A stretch of DNA of 64,000 bases, taken from positions 29,746,419 through 29,810,418 of the forward strand of contig NC_134547.1 of the NCBI RefSeq assembly GCF_050624435.1, written 5' to 3'. The translations under genes were made by a program, and so were the position numbers. This stretch comes from Tenrec ecaudatus. Taxonomy: Eukaryota; Chordata; Mammalia; Afrosoricida; Tenrecidae. Shown one piece after another: positions 46,850 through 58,357 of this stretch (position 1 is the first letter of the stretch; the number at the start of each line of letters is the position of its first letter). Under the pieces are notes generated by a model. The model saw nothing but the letters and a program-made list of their open reading frames with translations, was not told the DNA's origin and searched no databases.

Positions 46850-47960
46850 GAGCTAACAGGTCAGAACGCAGCGTGGCAGGCACGGCGCCCCAGCCCGGGG
46901 CCTCTCCTGCCGCCGCCCCACACCTGCGGCCTCGGCAGCGCCCGCGCGCGGGAGGCGGCACCGAGCAAGTTCGTCACGCGGCCGCCCAGCCTCCCCCGGC
47001 CCCGCCGAGGTCCCGGGCCGGGCTCGCCACGCCGACCGCCCGGCAATGCAATTCTGCAAACTTCCCGACTCACGCGTTCGAGCCCGGGGCCGCCGAGGGC
47101 GTTCCTGCGCTCGGGCCACAGCGGACGCCCCGACGGCTCCCGGGAGCCCGCGAAACGCCACCGGGCAGGCAGCCCAGAGGGGACGCCCGCCGGGGGGCGC
47201 CCTCGCGCCCCAGCGCCCGCTCCCGCCGCCCCGGCCCGCCGTGCCGCGGCAGACCCGCGGTCCTCTCGGCGGCCCGCGGGCGCAGACGGAGGCCGGGCGG
47301 CGGGGAAGCGAGAGCGCACTGACCTTCGTTCCCGCGCCGCACGGCGGCCAGTAAGCCACGGAGGAAGAGCACCGGAGCGGCTCAGCGCGACACCGTGGAA
47401 ATGAGGGGGTTCAGGGCCTTCAGCAGCCCCGAGGAAGGGGCGCGCCAGAGAGGCCGGGCCGCCGCGTCCGCGCCATTGGCCCTGGGAGCCGTCCATCAAG
47501 GACGGGCCCCGCCCCCTCTCGCGGCGCCCCGCCCCGTCTCGTGCGGCGCCAGCCGGAAGGAAGCAGCGCACTTCCGCTGATGGAAGGCTGGTCCTCGTTC
47601 TCGCGTCCTGGGCCCGCGGGGTACCCCGACCTGGGTTTCCCCCGCAGCTGCAGCCGTAGTCCCCCGAGACGCGGAGGCTTTCTCGCCCCGGCAGATGGTG
47701 GGGCCCGGGGAGAAGGGGTGCTGTTGCTCCAGTGAATGGCGGGTTGCCGTGGGTCGACGGCGGGGAGCCCGAGTCACAGCGCGGCCCTGAGGCTGGAGGA
47801 GATGAGGGCTTAGCTTAGGAGCCACGGGAGGTCTCGGGCCGCGGGGCGGTCTGTTCTTTAAAATGAAAAGCCTTTCCTGTCCGCCCGCCCCCGCCCCGCA
47901 TACATCTGCGCTGTTTGATGCGGGGTTCGCTGAGCACACCCTGGAGGGAAGTTTCTGAAC
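46850..47960. promoter_or_regulatory. DPY19L3: CpG island, probable DPY19L3 promoter
   Basis: GC content and CG dinucleotide density rise sharply against the AT-rich, CpG-poor surroundings. GC boxes are visible at about 47507-47516 and 47526-47535. A CCAAT box reads on the minus strand at 47475-47479. ETS-like CCGGAAG and ACTTCCG cores lie near 47550-47575. No TATA box is evident, as is usual for housekeeping CpG promoters. It lies just 5' of the DPY19L3 exons. Long open frames on both strands here are a by-product of GC-rich sequence. A divergent transcript towards higher coordinates is possible but not shown. Confidence 0.85.
47324..47400 (-). other. DPY19L3: DPY19L3 exon 1 (5' UTR), approximate 5' end
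   Basis: Inside the CpG island the minus strand carries a strong splice donor: the exon ends CGAAG at 47324, followed by gtcagt. It lies upstream of the start-codon exon and in the right orientation, so it is the best candidate for the non-coding first exon. A CCAAT box (minus strand, 47475-47479) and GC boxes near 47507-47535 lie just upstream, which suggests transcription starts around 47.38-47.42 kb. The start site itself cannot be read from the sequence. The exon is inferred, not proven. Confidence 0.55.
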
Positions 47961-48206
47961 TTTAGGGCCTGAGGACCCTCTCCTGGGTCCTGGCAAACAC
48001 ACCTCGCGACGCCTCCTGAACCTGACTTGTAATTCGTTCGGCGACGGCCTGTGTGAGGGCCCTACTGTGTACCCACAGAGAGAACTCCACACTTAGGTGA
48101 GACTGGGCACAAAAGTGCTATTTTCTTCTTAAAGAACGTGTAGTTTTGAATGCTAGTCTGTCTCAAAACCAAACTAAAGGCGAAAACTTGAATTAAACAC
48201 ACAACT

Positions 48207-48680
48207 TTTCCTCTAGTTCTTTAATGCTTCTTCCCACCCCCCGCTATCATGACCACAATTCTACCTTACAAATCTGGCTAGACCAGAGGATGTACACGGT
48301 TACAGATAAGAGCTGGAAACAGGGGATCCAGGACAGATAAACCCCCTCAGGACCAATAATGAGAATAGAGATACCAGAGGGGAAGGGGGGAGAAAAGGGG
48401 AACCGATCGCAATGATGGACATATAACCCACTCCCATGGAGACAAACAACAGATAAGTGGGTGAAGGGAGACATCGGTCAGTGTAAGACATGACAAAATA
48501 TAAATTATCAAGGGTTCATGAGGGAGGGAGGGGAAAATTAGCTGATACCAAGGACTCAAGTAGAAAGAAAATGTTTTGAAAATGATAACAACATATGTAT
48601 AAATGTCCTTGATACAATGTATGTAAGGATTGTGGTAAGAGTCCCCAATAAAATGATTTTTTAATGTAAAAAAAAAAAAG
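48207..48680 (+). mobile_element. LINE-like 3'-end repeat
   Basis: 'cctctagttctttaatgctt' start to 'ccccaataaaatgatttttt' plus a 12-A tail. It lies upstream of the DPY19L3 promoter. Confidence 0.9.
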
Positions 48681-48689
48681 AATTACATT

Positions 48690-49325
48690 CGTGGAAATTC
48701 ACAGGGGCAAGTTCTACCTTTAGGACTGGCTTGAGCTGGCACTGCCAGCGAGTTGGGTAATCGGAATTAACGTCAAGGCAGGTTCGAGATCTTGTGATAC
48801 TTTTAAACAGAGTTTTCATTCTCCACTCTGTCTTTGACTAAATGTTTGCTTAGCCAAATCAAAGCAAATTTGGATGAGCACCTGTAGCTGGCTGTGTTAA
48901 TTGCGCAAAAAGCAAACCAAACTCACCACCATTGAGTGGATGACACATATAGGTATTTTGAAACATGTATGTTGGTGTAATAAGGCCTTTCATGTTTAGA
49001 ATTTAGGAACAAATTTCATTAAGAAATGTAGGACCCCCCCCCCCCAAAAAAAAAGAAAGAAATGTAGGACCTTCAATGCTTAAATTTTTCAAATGACCAA
49101 AATTTCACTTAAGCACAGCATTGTCTAAAGGAGCCTTAGAGTTGTTTTGTTTTTAACCACCAAACTATTAAGTAGTTTACTAAGACATTTTTATAACCTG
49201 TTCTGAAGGTACATTGTAAGCATTCTGCTGTTATGGCTGTAAATTACGTAGCACAAGGAAACCTATCTAAGCATTGGTGTCCACTGGAGGCCTTTTGCTG
49301 TTCTTCAGCCCTCCCTTTTGGGATC
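48690..49325. other. Unclassified intergenic sequence with a duplicated 15-mer
   Basis: No repeat family named. It contains aagaaatgtaggacc at 49021-49035 and again at 49057-49071, separated only by ten C, nine A, and gA (see findings). Confidence 0.5.
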
Positions 49326-49329
49326 TCAG

Positions 49330-49538
49330 GAGTCCTGAATGTATAAATGGGTCCTTCTGAGCTGCCAACCACTAGGTCTGTGGTTCGAACTTACCAGCGG
49401 CTTGATAAAACAGTGAGGCTGGCTGTTCCCATAAAGATGTAAATTCTCAGAAACCCAAAAGGGGAACCCCAAAGGCTTTGCCCTGCCCTATAGGATCACT
49501 ATGCGTTGGAATCAACTGGGTGGCAAATGTTGTCTTTT
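49330..49538 (+). repeat. AfroSINE
   Basis: 'ctgtggttcgaacttaccag' B-box region and 'tatgcgttggaatcaactgg' tail; head diverged. Confidence 0.8.
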
Positions 49539-49725
49539 GTTCTCAATCAAAAACCAAGTGAGCAATGATTTTATTGTAATTTCTTTGTTTTTTATCCTTT
49601 CTCTGTTCCACATCAGGACCAATTTTCTGAAATTTGAAGTTTTCACTTATACAAACTGATGATCTTCCCTTTGGGTATCTCTCTAATGCCTAATAAATCC
49701 TGGTGTTGATCCCTTAGAGCATATT

Positions 49726-49908
49726 GTAGGATCCCTGTTGGCATAGTGCTTATGAATTGGGCTGTCATCCTCCAGGTTAGCAGATCAAAACTGCCAGATG
49801 CTCCTCTGGAGAAAGATGTGGCTTTCTACTCCCAGAAACTCACAGGGGCAGTTCTAACCTGTAGGGTCACTATGAGCCATCATCAACTCGAGGGCATTGA
49901 GTTGAGTT
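49726..49908 (+). repeat. AfroSINE
   Basis: 'ggatccctgttggcatagtg' head to 'catcatcaactcgagggcat' tail. Confidence 0.85.
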
Positions 49909-50198
49909 GAAGCCATATGATTGGCCTTTTTGAAGGGAGGGACTATGCTGTTCATAGGTAGGCCTCAGAAAGTTGGTAGTTCAGTTACAGACCTCTGCAA
50001 CAAAGTATCACAATATAGCGAGTCACACACCATGTTTCCCAGTACATATAAAACACCCGTCTACTTATGTTTACAGGGTAAGTGCAATAGCATTGTGAAA
50101 ACATTTGAAATATTTTGAGAATTGACCCAAATGTGACACAGAGACCTATGTTTTTGAGCACATGCTATAGGAAAAATAGCACCCTATAAACTTGCCCA

Positions 50199-50347
50199 AG
50201 CAGTCCTGGTAACATAGTAGGCTGTGATCGAACCCACCAAGCCCTCTAGGAGAAAGATGGGGCTGCCTGCTCCTGTATTCTACTCTATCCTATAGTGCTA
50301 TGCTGAGTCTGAATCTACTTGATGACAGTGAATTTTTGTTTTTGTTT
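50199..50347 (+). repeat. AfroSINE, internally deleted
   Basis: 'agtcctggtaacatagtagg' head joined to 'gatcgaacccaccaag' with about 20 bases missing between them; tail 'gagtctgaatctacttgatg'. Confidence 0.75.
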
Positions 50348-50375
50348 CAAGACTAGCTCTAGGCAAATGTGTGAG

Positions 50376-50921
50376 AGATGGGTTAGCTTCTCTAGAGAAG
50401 CAAAACCAGTAATGCTTATATATACATATGTCTATAGAAAGCTGTCAAGAAAAGACACAGTTCTAGAAGTGTGCACGTTCAGTCCAAATCCGAGGATCAG
50501 ACAGTAGGTTGAAGTTTCTCCTGACTCATGTAGCTGTGGGAGTGGAGTAAGCAGGAAGACCATAGCCTAGTAGATGCAAAGGAGGATGAATCCAACATCA
50601 GAAGTTCACTAATGGCTCCTGGGATTGGCAGGCAATGTGGCAGGAGGACAACAAACCAGATACAGGATCTAGATCTAACAGAATTGAAATTTTCCCACAG
50701 TATCTGCTTAAAAAAGAGCAGGCCACAGAGCCCCAGTCGTTCTTCCAAATGTATCACAAGCCTGTGACACGATCAAGGGGGCTGCGCCCTACCACAGCTG
50801 CTGGCTGCTCATAATGTCATAGAGTTGATTGCATTGTGTTAGATCCCATCATGGAGAATTACTGGCAAAATACTGTGAACCTTGGCCCAGCCAAGTTGAC
50901 ACAAACCTAACCATATCAGAA
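50376..50921. mobile_element. LTR-like element
   Basis: 'ttctctagagaagcaaaacc' at one end and 'cccagccaagttgacacaaa' at the other are the ends of a widespread placental LTR-like group. Opposite in sense to 35813-36450. Borders approximate. Confidence 0.65.
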
Positions 50922-50984
50922 TCACGAAGAACCTTCAATTTGGAAAGCAGAGTAAAGCAATACAAGGAGGTATGTGAATTCTTT

Positions 50985-51110
50985 ACCCACTGCCCTTGAG
51001 TCTATGCCTACAGGACTGGATAAAACTGTCCCTGTGAGTTTCTGAGGCTGTAACTATGTACAGGAATAAAAAGCCCCATTTTTCTCCTGCTGGTAATTCA
51101 TTAGTCACAC
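50985..51110 (-). repeat. AfroSINE, partial
   Basis: 'gtccctgtgagtttctgagg' and 'agccccatttttctcc' remain. Confidence 0.6.
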
Positions 51111-51534
51111 TGAAAAGCAGAGCGAAAGAAAACCTTTCATTCCTAAGCAGACCCTGCTAATCATGGTAACCGAGTCCCAGTCCCAATAAGGAACCATCTT
51201 CCCAGTGACAATCTTGCTCACTGAGGTAGGGCAGATCCCACGGACTTCGTCCAGGAACTCATTTCTGGTCACCTAAGTCGGGAGTTTCTTCCTTGGTATG
51301 TCTTGCTTTTAACCACAAGCACAGACATTTTCTGAAAACAGACTGGGCCATCTGCTGGTGGTTTGAATAACGCCAAGGTCAGCTGTTTGCTCAGGTGTTG
51401 TCATGTTACACAGCATGTTTGTTGGTGTCTGATCCTTTTCATATTACGGACTTGGGGGCAGGGATTATGTAGTCTTTTTTATTTTAATGCTGAGGTGCCT
51501 TATATAAACTGAGTCCTTAATACATATGTGAATT
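51111..51534. other. Unclassified intergenic sequence
   Basis: Nothing recognised. Confidence 0.45.
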
Positions 51535-52210
51535 GATCCTTAAGATTTTTTTCCCTAGGTGCTAGAGGGGTTTTTCCTTAAGAAATTGTCTCACTCTGGG
51601 GAAACTGATGGCATATCCTCAAAATATTGGGTCTCAAATGACCATCTCAAAGCTCACTGCGATCGAGTCTATCCCCACTCTCAGCCACCCTCTAGGCCAG
51701 GGTCGACTGTAACTCTTTATGGGAACAGGAAGATGTGTCTTTCTCACACAGTGCAGCTCGTGGTTTCAAACTGCAGACTTTATGGTTACAGCCCAACTCA
51801 TAACCACTCTGCCACCAGGCCTCCTAGAAATACCATATGACACAGGAATTCCTCTACATGGTATACATCTAGATATTATCAATAGATAAATGCAGCCGTG
51901 TGCAGTACAACACTGACAAGAGATATAACATTCACAAAAGAGAGAAACACCCTAAAGTGCTCATCAGTGGAAGAATGAGCAAACAAGCTGACAACACAAT
52001 TCGATGATCATGAACCGGTGAGATACCTCATCGTAACATGGATGAACCTGGAGGGTAGTGAGTGCATTAGCCCATCATAAAAGAACAAAGGTTGTATGAA
52101 ACCACTATGGTAAAAAGTAAAGAAAAGGTTTTCTAACCAAATGAGTCTGGTGGTTACCAAGAGTGGGAGAGGAAGGCAGGGTGAGTCACTGGCCAGAGGG
52201 GAGCTGCATG
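51535..52210 (+). mobile_element. Old L1 3' region, split by an AfroSINE
   Basis: After the SINE the L1 phrases are 'accatatgacacaggaattc', 'catggatgaacctggagggt' and 'tggtggttaccaagagtggg', in L1 order. Confidence 0.75.
51650..51828 (-). repeat. AfroSINE
   Basis: 'actgcgatcgagtctatccc' to 'tgccaccaggcctcc'; nested in L1. Confidence 0.8.
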
Positions 52211-52264
52211 TGAACTTGGCTGAAAAAAAAATGTGATGTACATGAGAGCTGGCAAAACAGATTG

Positions 52265-52345
52265 GCAGTTTTGGCCAGCCTGTCGAGCACTTTTACTTGT
52301 GGGGTTGGAATCCATTAGATAGCAATGGAGTTTTTTTAGGGGGCG
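52265..52345 (+). repeat. AfroSINE tail fragment
   Basis: 'ttggaatccattagatagca' only. Confidence 0.4.
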
Positions 52346-52399
52346 GGGCTTCCTCTAACAAATCAATGATTATCTGGTTCACTGACACAACGATGTCTA

Positions 52400-53110
52400 C
52401 GTTTTTAGGTCCAGGTATGTCTTCTTGCCTCCATGTCCCATATGCCCACTGCCTACTGGACGTTTCCTTGTTAAAAATGAAACTTCTGCCAATTCCCAAG
52501 CTGGCTTTTCCTAGTTGCTTCCTTTACCTGATCACGCTAATCAAAAAGCTTAGTCTTGATTCCTCCCTGTGGTGTCATTCATTCATTCATTCAGCCAGGC
52601 AGCGCTGTCTTTGGCATCTGCCTTCATATTGTGCAGTCATTCATTCATTCAGCCAGCCAGCCAGCTCTCTCTTTGGCACCTGCCTCCATATTGTGCAGTC
52701 ATTCATTCATTCAGCCAGGCAGTGCTCTCTGTGGCACCTGCCTCCATATTGTGCAGCTTTCTCAGCTTCCTACAGTTCTGTTGCTCCCATCCTGATCCAA
52801 GTACCACTTTGCTGGTGGATCATTTCAGTAACCAAACAGATTTCTTTACACTCCCTCCCCACGTCTGCTCAACTCGCCCTTCATGCAGTGACCAGTGATC
52901 GTGCCAGGATACAAACCCTTCTGTGGCTTCCCCATGAGAATCCGATTCCTGAACAGAGTTTGCTAGGCCTACTGCGTTGACCTTTCTAGCCTCATCTCTG
53001 CTTCCTATTAATACTCATTTTCTTTCAAATTCTTGCCCCAAGATGAACCGCTCTGCAGCCTTTACATCTCAGCTGACACAATCCTGTCTGCCCACCTTTC
53101 TCTTCACACT
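52400..53110 (+). mobile_element. L2 LINE fragment with internal minisatellite
   Basis: 'agtcttgattcctccctgtg' and 'gacctttctagcctcatctc' are L2 3'-end phrases. A run of tandem copies lies between them. A chance open frame spans the region but shows no protein family. Confidence 0.6.
52574..52756 (+). repeat. Minisatellite, 62-bp unit, three copies
   Basis: Units at 52574-52635, 52636-52697 and 52698-52756. Each begins gtcattcattcattc, contains cagccag and ends 'catattgtgca'. Small differences distinguish the units. Confidence 0.95.
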
Positions 53111-54055
53111 GCAGCCTGGGGGTTCTGGTGTGACCAGTAGATACTGTGGAGGTGAGTGTGTGGCAGTTGAGTATGAAAGGCATTCCAGTTTGAGTTGTAG
53201 CCTCATTTGGATTTTGCCTATGTCGAGGGAAGCCAGTCATATTATGTATAAGGCCACTCAATCAACCTGTGGAGAAACCCACGTGGGGGAGGGGAGAGGG
53301 CCTCCTCTCACCATCAACCTCTGCAGCCAGGTGGATGAGCCACCTTGGCTTAGATCCACCTGCTCCAAGCCAGCCTGCAGATGACTTGGCATGTGCGAGC
53401 CTGAGCCCAGACTGCCCACCCCGGCCATTTGCTAGTACTTGATGCAAGGAAACTCCGAGGATAATAAATGCGGGATGTTTTAAGCTAGCAAATTTGAGGC
53501 AGTTTCATCTTAAGATACTTAATACAGTAATAGCACCACACACGAACATTTCAGCTCCCACGGGCTTCACTACACAAATAGAGGGGGGGACAAGAAAGAT
53601 TAACTTTAGGCTTCAGTATGAAACAGGTAGGGCTGCTGCAACCTCAAAAAACTAGTGTCAACAACATAATCTGGAAGAGGCTTCAAGAAGTTCACAAAAA
53701 AATGAATATTTTGGAATCAATGTGTATTTTCTACAAGCTGGTAAAACAATCTGTTGACACCGGGAATGGAAGAATTAGCCTACATGGGTCTTCTAAATAG
53801 TGTACTCAAATTCAGAGAAGTACAATGCTGATTAATATTTATATAGTATGTTAAGCATGCTTTATCACAATATTATTTTTAAATGACTCAGTGCTGCTGT
53901 GGAATCTCAATACTATAAAATACACCTGGAAATAAACTTAATGTTGATAAAGGTAACACTGGTAAAACTTAAGTCACATAAAATTTACACCTCATTCACA
54001 AAATACTAGAAATATAAAGTGTGCTATCATACCTGATAGATCAGCGCATGGAGGC
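53111..54055. other. Unclassified intergenic sequence
   Basis: Nothing recognised. Confidence 0.45.
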
Positions 54056-54268
54056 AAATCCCATAACTGTGAGGTTGATTCCGACTCCTAGCACCCTAGG
54101 TGGAAGCAGAAGTGCCCATGAGGTTGCCGAGGCTGCATTTCTGTGTGGAAGCTGACTGCCACCGCTCCCTGCCTTCTTATCCCCCAAGAAGTGATGGTTG
54201 GCTTTGAATCCCAGACCTTTTGATTGGTAGCAGAATGCTTTAACCACTGTGTCACCAGGGCTCCTTAC
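54056..54268 (-). repeat. AfroSINE
   Basis: 'gaggttgattccgactccta' to 'tgtcaccagggctcc'; complete. Confidence 0.9.
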
Positions 54269-54941
54269 ATAAAAGCAATGCAAAATAAAATATTCCACCC
54301 CAGTTCTACACTGAAGAATTCCCATAACATGACTCAAACACTTCATTATACACAGGTTTGATTCATATACAATTACACAGTTCATTAAGAAAACATCATA
54401 GTAATAAACCATACTTACACCTAATTAAGAGAAAGCCCCCTAATAAGTTGTCATTTAAGATTTAAGGCATCCCTGTTGCCTCCCAAGATGCAACTCAAAC
54501 CCGAGGAAGCTCCCTCAACCCCAGCCTGCATAGCTGGTGCACCCAGAACAAGCTCAATTCCCTGGGAGTGGGGGATGGTGAGCAGTTTCCTCCCCCGAAC
54601 TCAAGAACGAGTTATTCTCCACTTTTTGTCCACCATCAAAACTTGTTCACAGTGAGTCAGGCATAACAGTAGAGGTGATTTCAATGTAACGCTTGCACTG
54701 GGGCAGATACTTTGATTTCATCAACATCATTTGAAGCCAGCAGTTGCTGAGGATCGGCTCCCCTGTGTCTGTTATACTTTCACCATTGCCCCTTTCCAGA
54801 TTCCTTATTTCTACAAATGGTTTCACAATGTAATATGGTTGTCACTTCTAAGCGCAAACGCATTCGAATCTGATAAAGAGGAGCTAGATAAATTGCTTTT
54901 GACACACTATCATTTTCAATCACTGTCCCTGACATTTTTTA
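54269..54941. other. Unclassified intergenic sequence
   Basis: Nothing recognised. Confidence 0.45.
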
Positions 54942-55110
54942 ATTAAAAGATTATTTTACTGGGGCTCTTATAACAATCCATACATCAATTATATCATGCA
55001 TCATTTTACATATGTTGGCATCATTCTTTTCTAGACATTTACTTTCTCTTGAGCCCTTGGGATCAGCTCCTCTTTTATCCTCCCCTCCCTCCCCCATATT
55101 TTTCCTGAAA
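54942..55110 (-). mobile_element. LINE-like 3'-end repeat
   Basis: 'agattattttactggggctc' to 'ttgggatcagctcctc'; short copy. Confidence 0.85.
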
Positions 55111-55227
55111 ATTTTCAGTCAAGGTATTTTCAACTGTACAATCAAGTGTTTGTTCTTAATTGTAGATGAATTACCACCCACCTAGAGAAAACATCATTCA
55201 TGGTTAATTGTTCACTTTTCCATCTTT

Positions 55228-55560
55228 AAAAAAATAATTTTTAATCATTTTACTGGGGGCTTGTACAACTCTTATCACAATCCACACATACACTTTTGTA
55301 CACTTGTTTCCCTGATCAATCTCAAAACATTTGCTTTCTCCTTGAGCTCCTCATTTTCCCCCTTCCTCCCCCACTCCCCCGTCCTTCATGAACACTTGAT
55401 AATTTAGAAATTATTATCTTGTCATATCTTACACCGTCTGATGTCTCCCTTCACCCAGTTCGCTGTCTGTCCACCAGGGAGGAGGTTACATGTAGATCCT
55501 TGTAATCTGTTCTCCATTTCTCCCTCACCGTCCCAACATCCTCCCAACACTTTGTCATCT
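55228..55560 (-). mobile_element. LINE-like 3'-end repeat
   Basis: 'aatcattttactgggggctt' to 'ggaggaggttacatgtagat'; truncated in the subunit after it. Confidence 0.88.
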
Positions 55561-56655
55561 TTTAAGGTTTCCAAAATTAACTTGAAAGTTTGCTCATCTG
55601 CCACTGTACCAGTACCATTGATATTACGCTGAGGTAGTACATTGCAGAGAAGGTTGCTTGCATGCTAGGAAGGTTTCTAACAGGTGTCGACATGGACCCA
55701 TCTTGTTGTACAATCCAGTGCGAGCTTCCTTCTATTCTTTTCTGAGAATTTGGTAGACAATGTTAGAATGTGAAGTAGCCAAATAAATCCATGGCTTTCT
55801 CCTAAACATTTTCCCAGTTCAGCCTGCTTTATTACATCTTATTACAAATTGAAGTGTATTCAGAACATTTTATACTAGTCACTCTGTTCTAGAAAACTTG
55901 CCAGGAGTCAGAGTGAAGGTAGCAAGATGGGGTCTCTCAAGTTAGTTTGCCAGCATTTGTCATTCAATTCCATTTTCATTTCTGAGCTAATAAGCACAAA
56001 CATATTAGAGCCATTACATATGATTACACAATAAATGGAAATCAATACTGTACTTCTCTGGATTTGAGTACACAGTATTTCTAAGAGCTCTGGTTTCTAA
56101 TTCTTTAATTTCCAGTGTCGACAGATGTATCTTACCAGCTTATAGACATTGCCCGTTAATTCCTAGAATTGACTGATTCAGTCTACTGGCAACATCTACT
56201 TTGAAAGATATTTTTCTTTTCTCTAGATTACTACTAATTTTGGAGCTGAGTTTTAAGGGCACATGAGGTGACACTTCACTGAAGTATTGAAAAACTGACC
56301 AATTGAAGCAGCAATAGTTGGGTTCCCTGCCTTCTTGGTTGAGTTTGCACTGCCCTCATCTGTGTGCTGGCACTTCAGGGACTTTCAGAGTTTGCTGCAA
56401 GTTCTTTGACTGTATCTGTTACAGATTTCACATGTGCTTCTTATTTTCCATCTTTTCATGTTTCAGAAATGTTCAACATGAATTGTCTCCTGATTTGTCC
56501 TATCCCTGAATTCAAGGGATAAGAAGTCATATTAACATGAGGGCATATTTAATATTTACTGTGTTACAGTATGGTTACAAATACTTCCAGTACTTCAATG
56601 TGTTAGATTTGGATAACAGAAAACGAATGCATAAATACATTTGTCAGAATGAATA
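55561..56655. other. Unclassified intergenic sequence
   Basis: AT-rich; nothing recognised. Confidence 0.45.
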
Positions 56656-56840
56656 ACAACCAGTCAAACAAATCAACTGCCATCCAGTGGATTCTGATGC
56701 AGAACGACGCTGAGGGCTTCTGAAATGTACATCTTTACAGAAATAGACAACTTCAACTTTCTCCCAAGCAGCTGGTGAATTTGAAGTGCTGACCTTATGT
56801 TTAGCAGCCCATTGCTTAACCCATTGCACTACCCAGACCA
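56656..56840 (-). repeat. AfroSINE
   Basis: 'ccatccagtggattctgatg' to 'cattgcactacccag'. Confidence 0.75.
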
Positions 56841-56841
56841 A

Positions 56842-57532
56842 GTTCAATGCTATGGAATCGATTCTGACTCATAGCGAGCCAGAATAGGGCAGGATAGAAA
56901 TGCCTCTTGGGGTTTCTGAGGCTTTAAATCTCTCCAGTAGAAGCCTCATCTTTTCTCTTCAAGTGCCGGCTGGTTCGAAATATGGTGTGAGTCTGGGAAT
57001 TTTAGAGAAACAAACCCACAGAAACTCGTGTATAAGAGAGAGTTTTAAATGAAGGCTAAGTGTGCATCAAGAAAACATCCCAACCCAGTGCTGCCCAAGC
57101 CCACAAGTAACAACATGAACCCATATGTCCAACACCAATCCACAAAGTCCTCCTCCATCTCACAAAACACACACTATGACACCGTGAACGTGTAAGCATC
57201 TTGGCATTGGCAGGAGTCTCTGCATAGCTGCTCCAGCACCCGGGGCTGCATCAGGGTAGGTCCATACGGCTTCTGCTTAGGGATGTCTTGCAGGAAGTGA
57301 GTCTTGCCAGCTGAAGCAGGGAACTGGCTAAGGCAGTTGCACCCTGTTGTGACCATCACAAAGCAAGAGACCCAAGAACTAGAAAGGCGAGGCTGACCAA
57401 GCCATTTATCCCTCGGCCCGTCCATTAACCCCACATGTGTTTATCGTCCAGGTTGGCACCATAAACTCCCTCAATGGTTCTTGTGGTTAGCAGCTCTGCA
57501 TAGCCCGCTGTGCCTCCAGGGCTCCTGAGAGC
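56842..57532 (-). repeat. AfroSINE split by an LTR-like element
   Basis: The left piece ends 'ccggctggttcgaaat'. The right piece resumes 'cttgtggttagcagctctgc' and ends 'tgcctccagggctcc'. Confidence 0.8.
56986..57473. mobile_element. LTR-like element nested in AfroSINE
   Basis: Second copy of the 26830-27340 element, beginning TGTGAGTCTGGG and ending ACTCCCTCA. The word atgg flanks both sides (56982-56985 and 57474-57477). The expected fifth base does not match. Confidence 0.7.
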
Positions 57533-58357
57533 CAGTACGTATATGAAAATGCTTCTAGCCATGTACCATTAGGATGGCAGAAAACCCAAAATTACTTCGA
57601 CTTACATTCGCTGGGGTTTCTGATTCCTTCCACTCCTAGTCGCACTTTACATTCTCATATACTTATTATCTAGCTCCTTTTGAAGGGAAATCTCACTTCA
57701 TATATGATGCCATCCCATTGCTTTCAGTGCAATAACGAACTGTCACAATGGCAAAAGTCGTTTCTATTCCCGCTACATGCTGGTGCATGTTAGCATTTCG
57801 ATTGTGAGATAACACGTTTAAGACATAGTACAAACAATGCGTGACAGTACATTGCAAGCAAAGCTGAATGGGAGCATCCGAAAACAATCAGACACGCTTT
57901 TTCAATTCTTGAGTTGAAATGTGACACTTCTAACAGGTGCATGGATGCTGACAACCTTTACACTCACCTGACAAACTTTGGTGCACGCGACTCGTGTTCA
58001 GCACCCAGTGGCATCGAGCCAGCTCCGGGTTCTGCCCACGCGGTTTCTCCGTGCTGAGCGTGACTCAGCGCGGCAGGCAGAGCTTGTGATGACGAGAAGA
58101 GGCCGAGCATTGAGAGGAACAGCCAACTCTGACTGACCATGGGGCTGCGGCATGTCCGTTACCAAAACAGTGAACTACCCTGACCAACCACGTGCCCAAG
58201 GAGCAGTCGGCCTGCATGGTCGCCAGATAAAAACCAACCATCAGTGGTTCCCTGGTTGAGTACAACTGAAAATGACCTTTGAGCCAAAAAGTGATGTGAA
58301 AGTTAAGTGTTCAGTTCAGCTTCTGATTTCACTGTGTCAAATATACATGTATGTTTC
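57533..58357. other. Unclassified intergenic sequence
   Basis: Nothing recognised. Locally higher CpG near 58.0-58.1 kb but too short for an island. Confidence 0.45.

Larger units (their letters stand above)
1..47400 (-). other. DPY19L3: DPY19L3 gene, 5' portion (partial gene span)
   Basis: This span runs from the CpG-island promoter down to the window edge and contains three coding exons plus a probable 5' non-coding exon. Introns are about 2.4 kb, 3.65 kb and 36.45 kb. DPY19L3 is a multi-pass ER membrane C-mannosyltransferase that attaches mannose to tryptophan in WxxW motifs of thrombospondin-type repeats, for example in R-spondin 1. Identity rests on near-perfect agreement of the three exon translations with the mammalian DPY19L3 N terminus as I know it, and on matching splice phases. 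The later exons, beginning with the residues that follow the exon 4 LKQG, were looked for below position 4456 and not found, so they lie outside the window. The 5' end is approximate. Confidence 0.93.

Noticed and set aside
46861-47571. Open frames of up to about 236 codons on both strands in the CpG island
   Set aside because: Stop codons are rare in GC-rich DNA. The frames overlap on both strands, are low-complexity (R, P, G, A) and match no family.
52297-52980. Plus-strand frame of 227 codons
   Set aside because: It runs through AfroSINE tail, L2 and a tandem repeat. The peptide is repetitive because the DNA is.
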